Shown: one piece after another, positions 63,959-64,000 of the stretch
How positions within the stretch are numbered: position 1 is the stretch's first letter
How the letters are laid out: each line of letters begins with the position of its first letter
DNA from: an uncultured Planctomycetota bacterium
GTDB lineage: Bacteria > Planctomycetota > Phycisphaerae > UBA1845 > Fen-1342
DNA length: 64,000 bases
NCBI GenBank assembly: GCA_900696525.1
Contig: CAADGL010000017.1
Span: 104,326 to 168,325 of the forward strand
Reading direction: 5' to 3'
Program-made: the position numbers and the translations under genes
Notes under the pieces: model-generated
Database searches by the model: none
What the model was told of the DNA's origin: nothing
What the model saw: only the letters and a program-made list of their open reading frames with translations

Positions 63959-64000
63959 AGCGGGTGATGGGACTTGAACCCACGACATTCACGTTGGCAA
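63959..64000 (-). tRNA. tRNA-Gly (anticodon GCC), partial
   Basis: The 3' half is seen on the minus strand: anticodon loop TTGCCAA, the 3' part of its stem, T arm GTGGG-TTCAAGT-CCCAT, acceptor end CACCCGC and discriminator T. The 5' half lies beyond the window. CCA is not encoded. Confidence 0.85.

Overview
The window is a high-GC bacterial chromosome segment, most likely from a planctomycete (Planctomycetota, Phycisphaerae-like). The evidence is indirect. Three unrelated exported proteins end in GDLDGDGDVDQSDLG-type, cysteine-containing dockerin-like tails, and one ends in a VPEP-type PEP-CTERM signal. There is an LpxC-FabZ fusion inside a complete lpxD-lpxC/fabZ-lpxA block, so the cell is expected to have an outer membrane. 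There are many lipoproteins, and several small conserved-looking proteins of no known function. Almost the whole window is coding; no phage, plasmid or CRISPR is visible. Gene calls rest on reading the translated proteins and motifs by eye, and no database was searched.

Layout. 1-9.0 kb: end of a dockerin-tailed protein, a GCS2-type ligase and a DUF3299 lipoprotein (minus strand), Hsp20 overlapping Lon, an HU-like protein, an O-methyltransferase, tRNA-Gln and an AarF/UbiB kinase. 9.4-16.1 kb: DnaK, gamma-carbonic anhydrase and TrmB (minus strand), CysK, and two Opp/Dpp-type ABC ATPases without permeases. 16.2-25.2 kb: a plus-strand run with a PD40 propeller lipoprotein, a two-gene lipoprotein/small protein pair, a Xer recombinase, MoeA, Lnt, a HEAT-repeat lipoprotein and CorA. 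25.3-36.8 kb: a LolA-like protein, ProS, an aminotransferase, two tandem paralogous exported proteins with different C-terminal sorting tails, a molybdopterin oxidoreductase, and a PQQ-type propeller protein. 37.1-48.3 kb: a small coiled-coil protein, a GT-C membrane transferase, an aldehyde dehydrogenase, DUF58, a GT4 glycosyltransferase, a repetitive probable beta-solenoid protein, a secreted nuclease-like protein and a large exported DUF3352-like protein.

48.5-57.2 kb is an envelope operon on the plus strand: YfgM-like TPR protein, RluA pseudouridine synthase, PBP4-type DacB, OmpH/Skp, LpxD, LpxC-FabZ, LpxA and a Gfo/Idh/MocA oxidoreductase. Its genes are tightly packed, with three 4-base GTGA stop/start overlaps. 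57.4-62.1 kb (minus strand) holds the most unusual locus: iorA followed by a single 1028-residue protein that fuses the IorB subunit of 2-oxoacid (indolepyruvate-type):ferredoxin oxidoreductase to a complete ADP-forming acyl-CoA synthetase. The architecture predicts 2-oxoacid oxidation to an acyl-CoA whose thioester energy is then used to make ATP, much as in archaeal amino-acid fermentation. The IorA partner lacks the usual C-terminal 2[4Fe-4S] domain. A Mn/Fe superoxide dismutase, a small insertion element and a partial tRNA-Gly finish the window.

A second theme is short mobile or repetitive DNA. A ~143 bp hairpin element occurs twice with tandem amplification (23.8 and 35.3 kb). A GAGCCCCAAGCGC family occurs in intergenic DNA and also inside proS. 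A 32-bp repeat is translated at the N-terminus of an ABC ATPase. A 124-bp MITE-like element (63.46-63.58 kb) interrupts a 21-bp tandem repeat and is flanked by a CTAG duplication.
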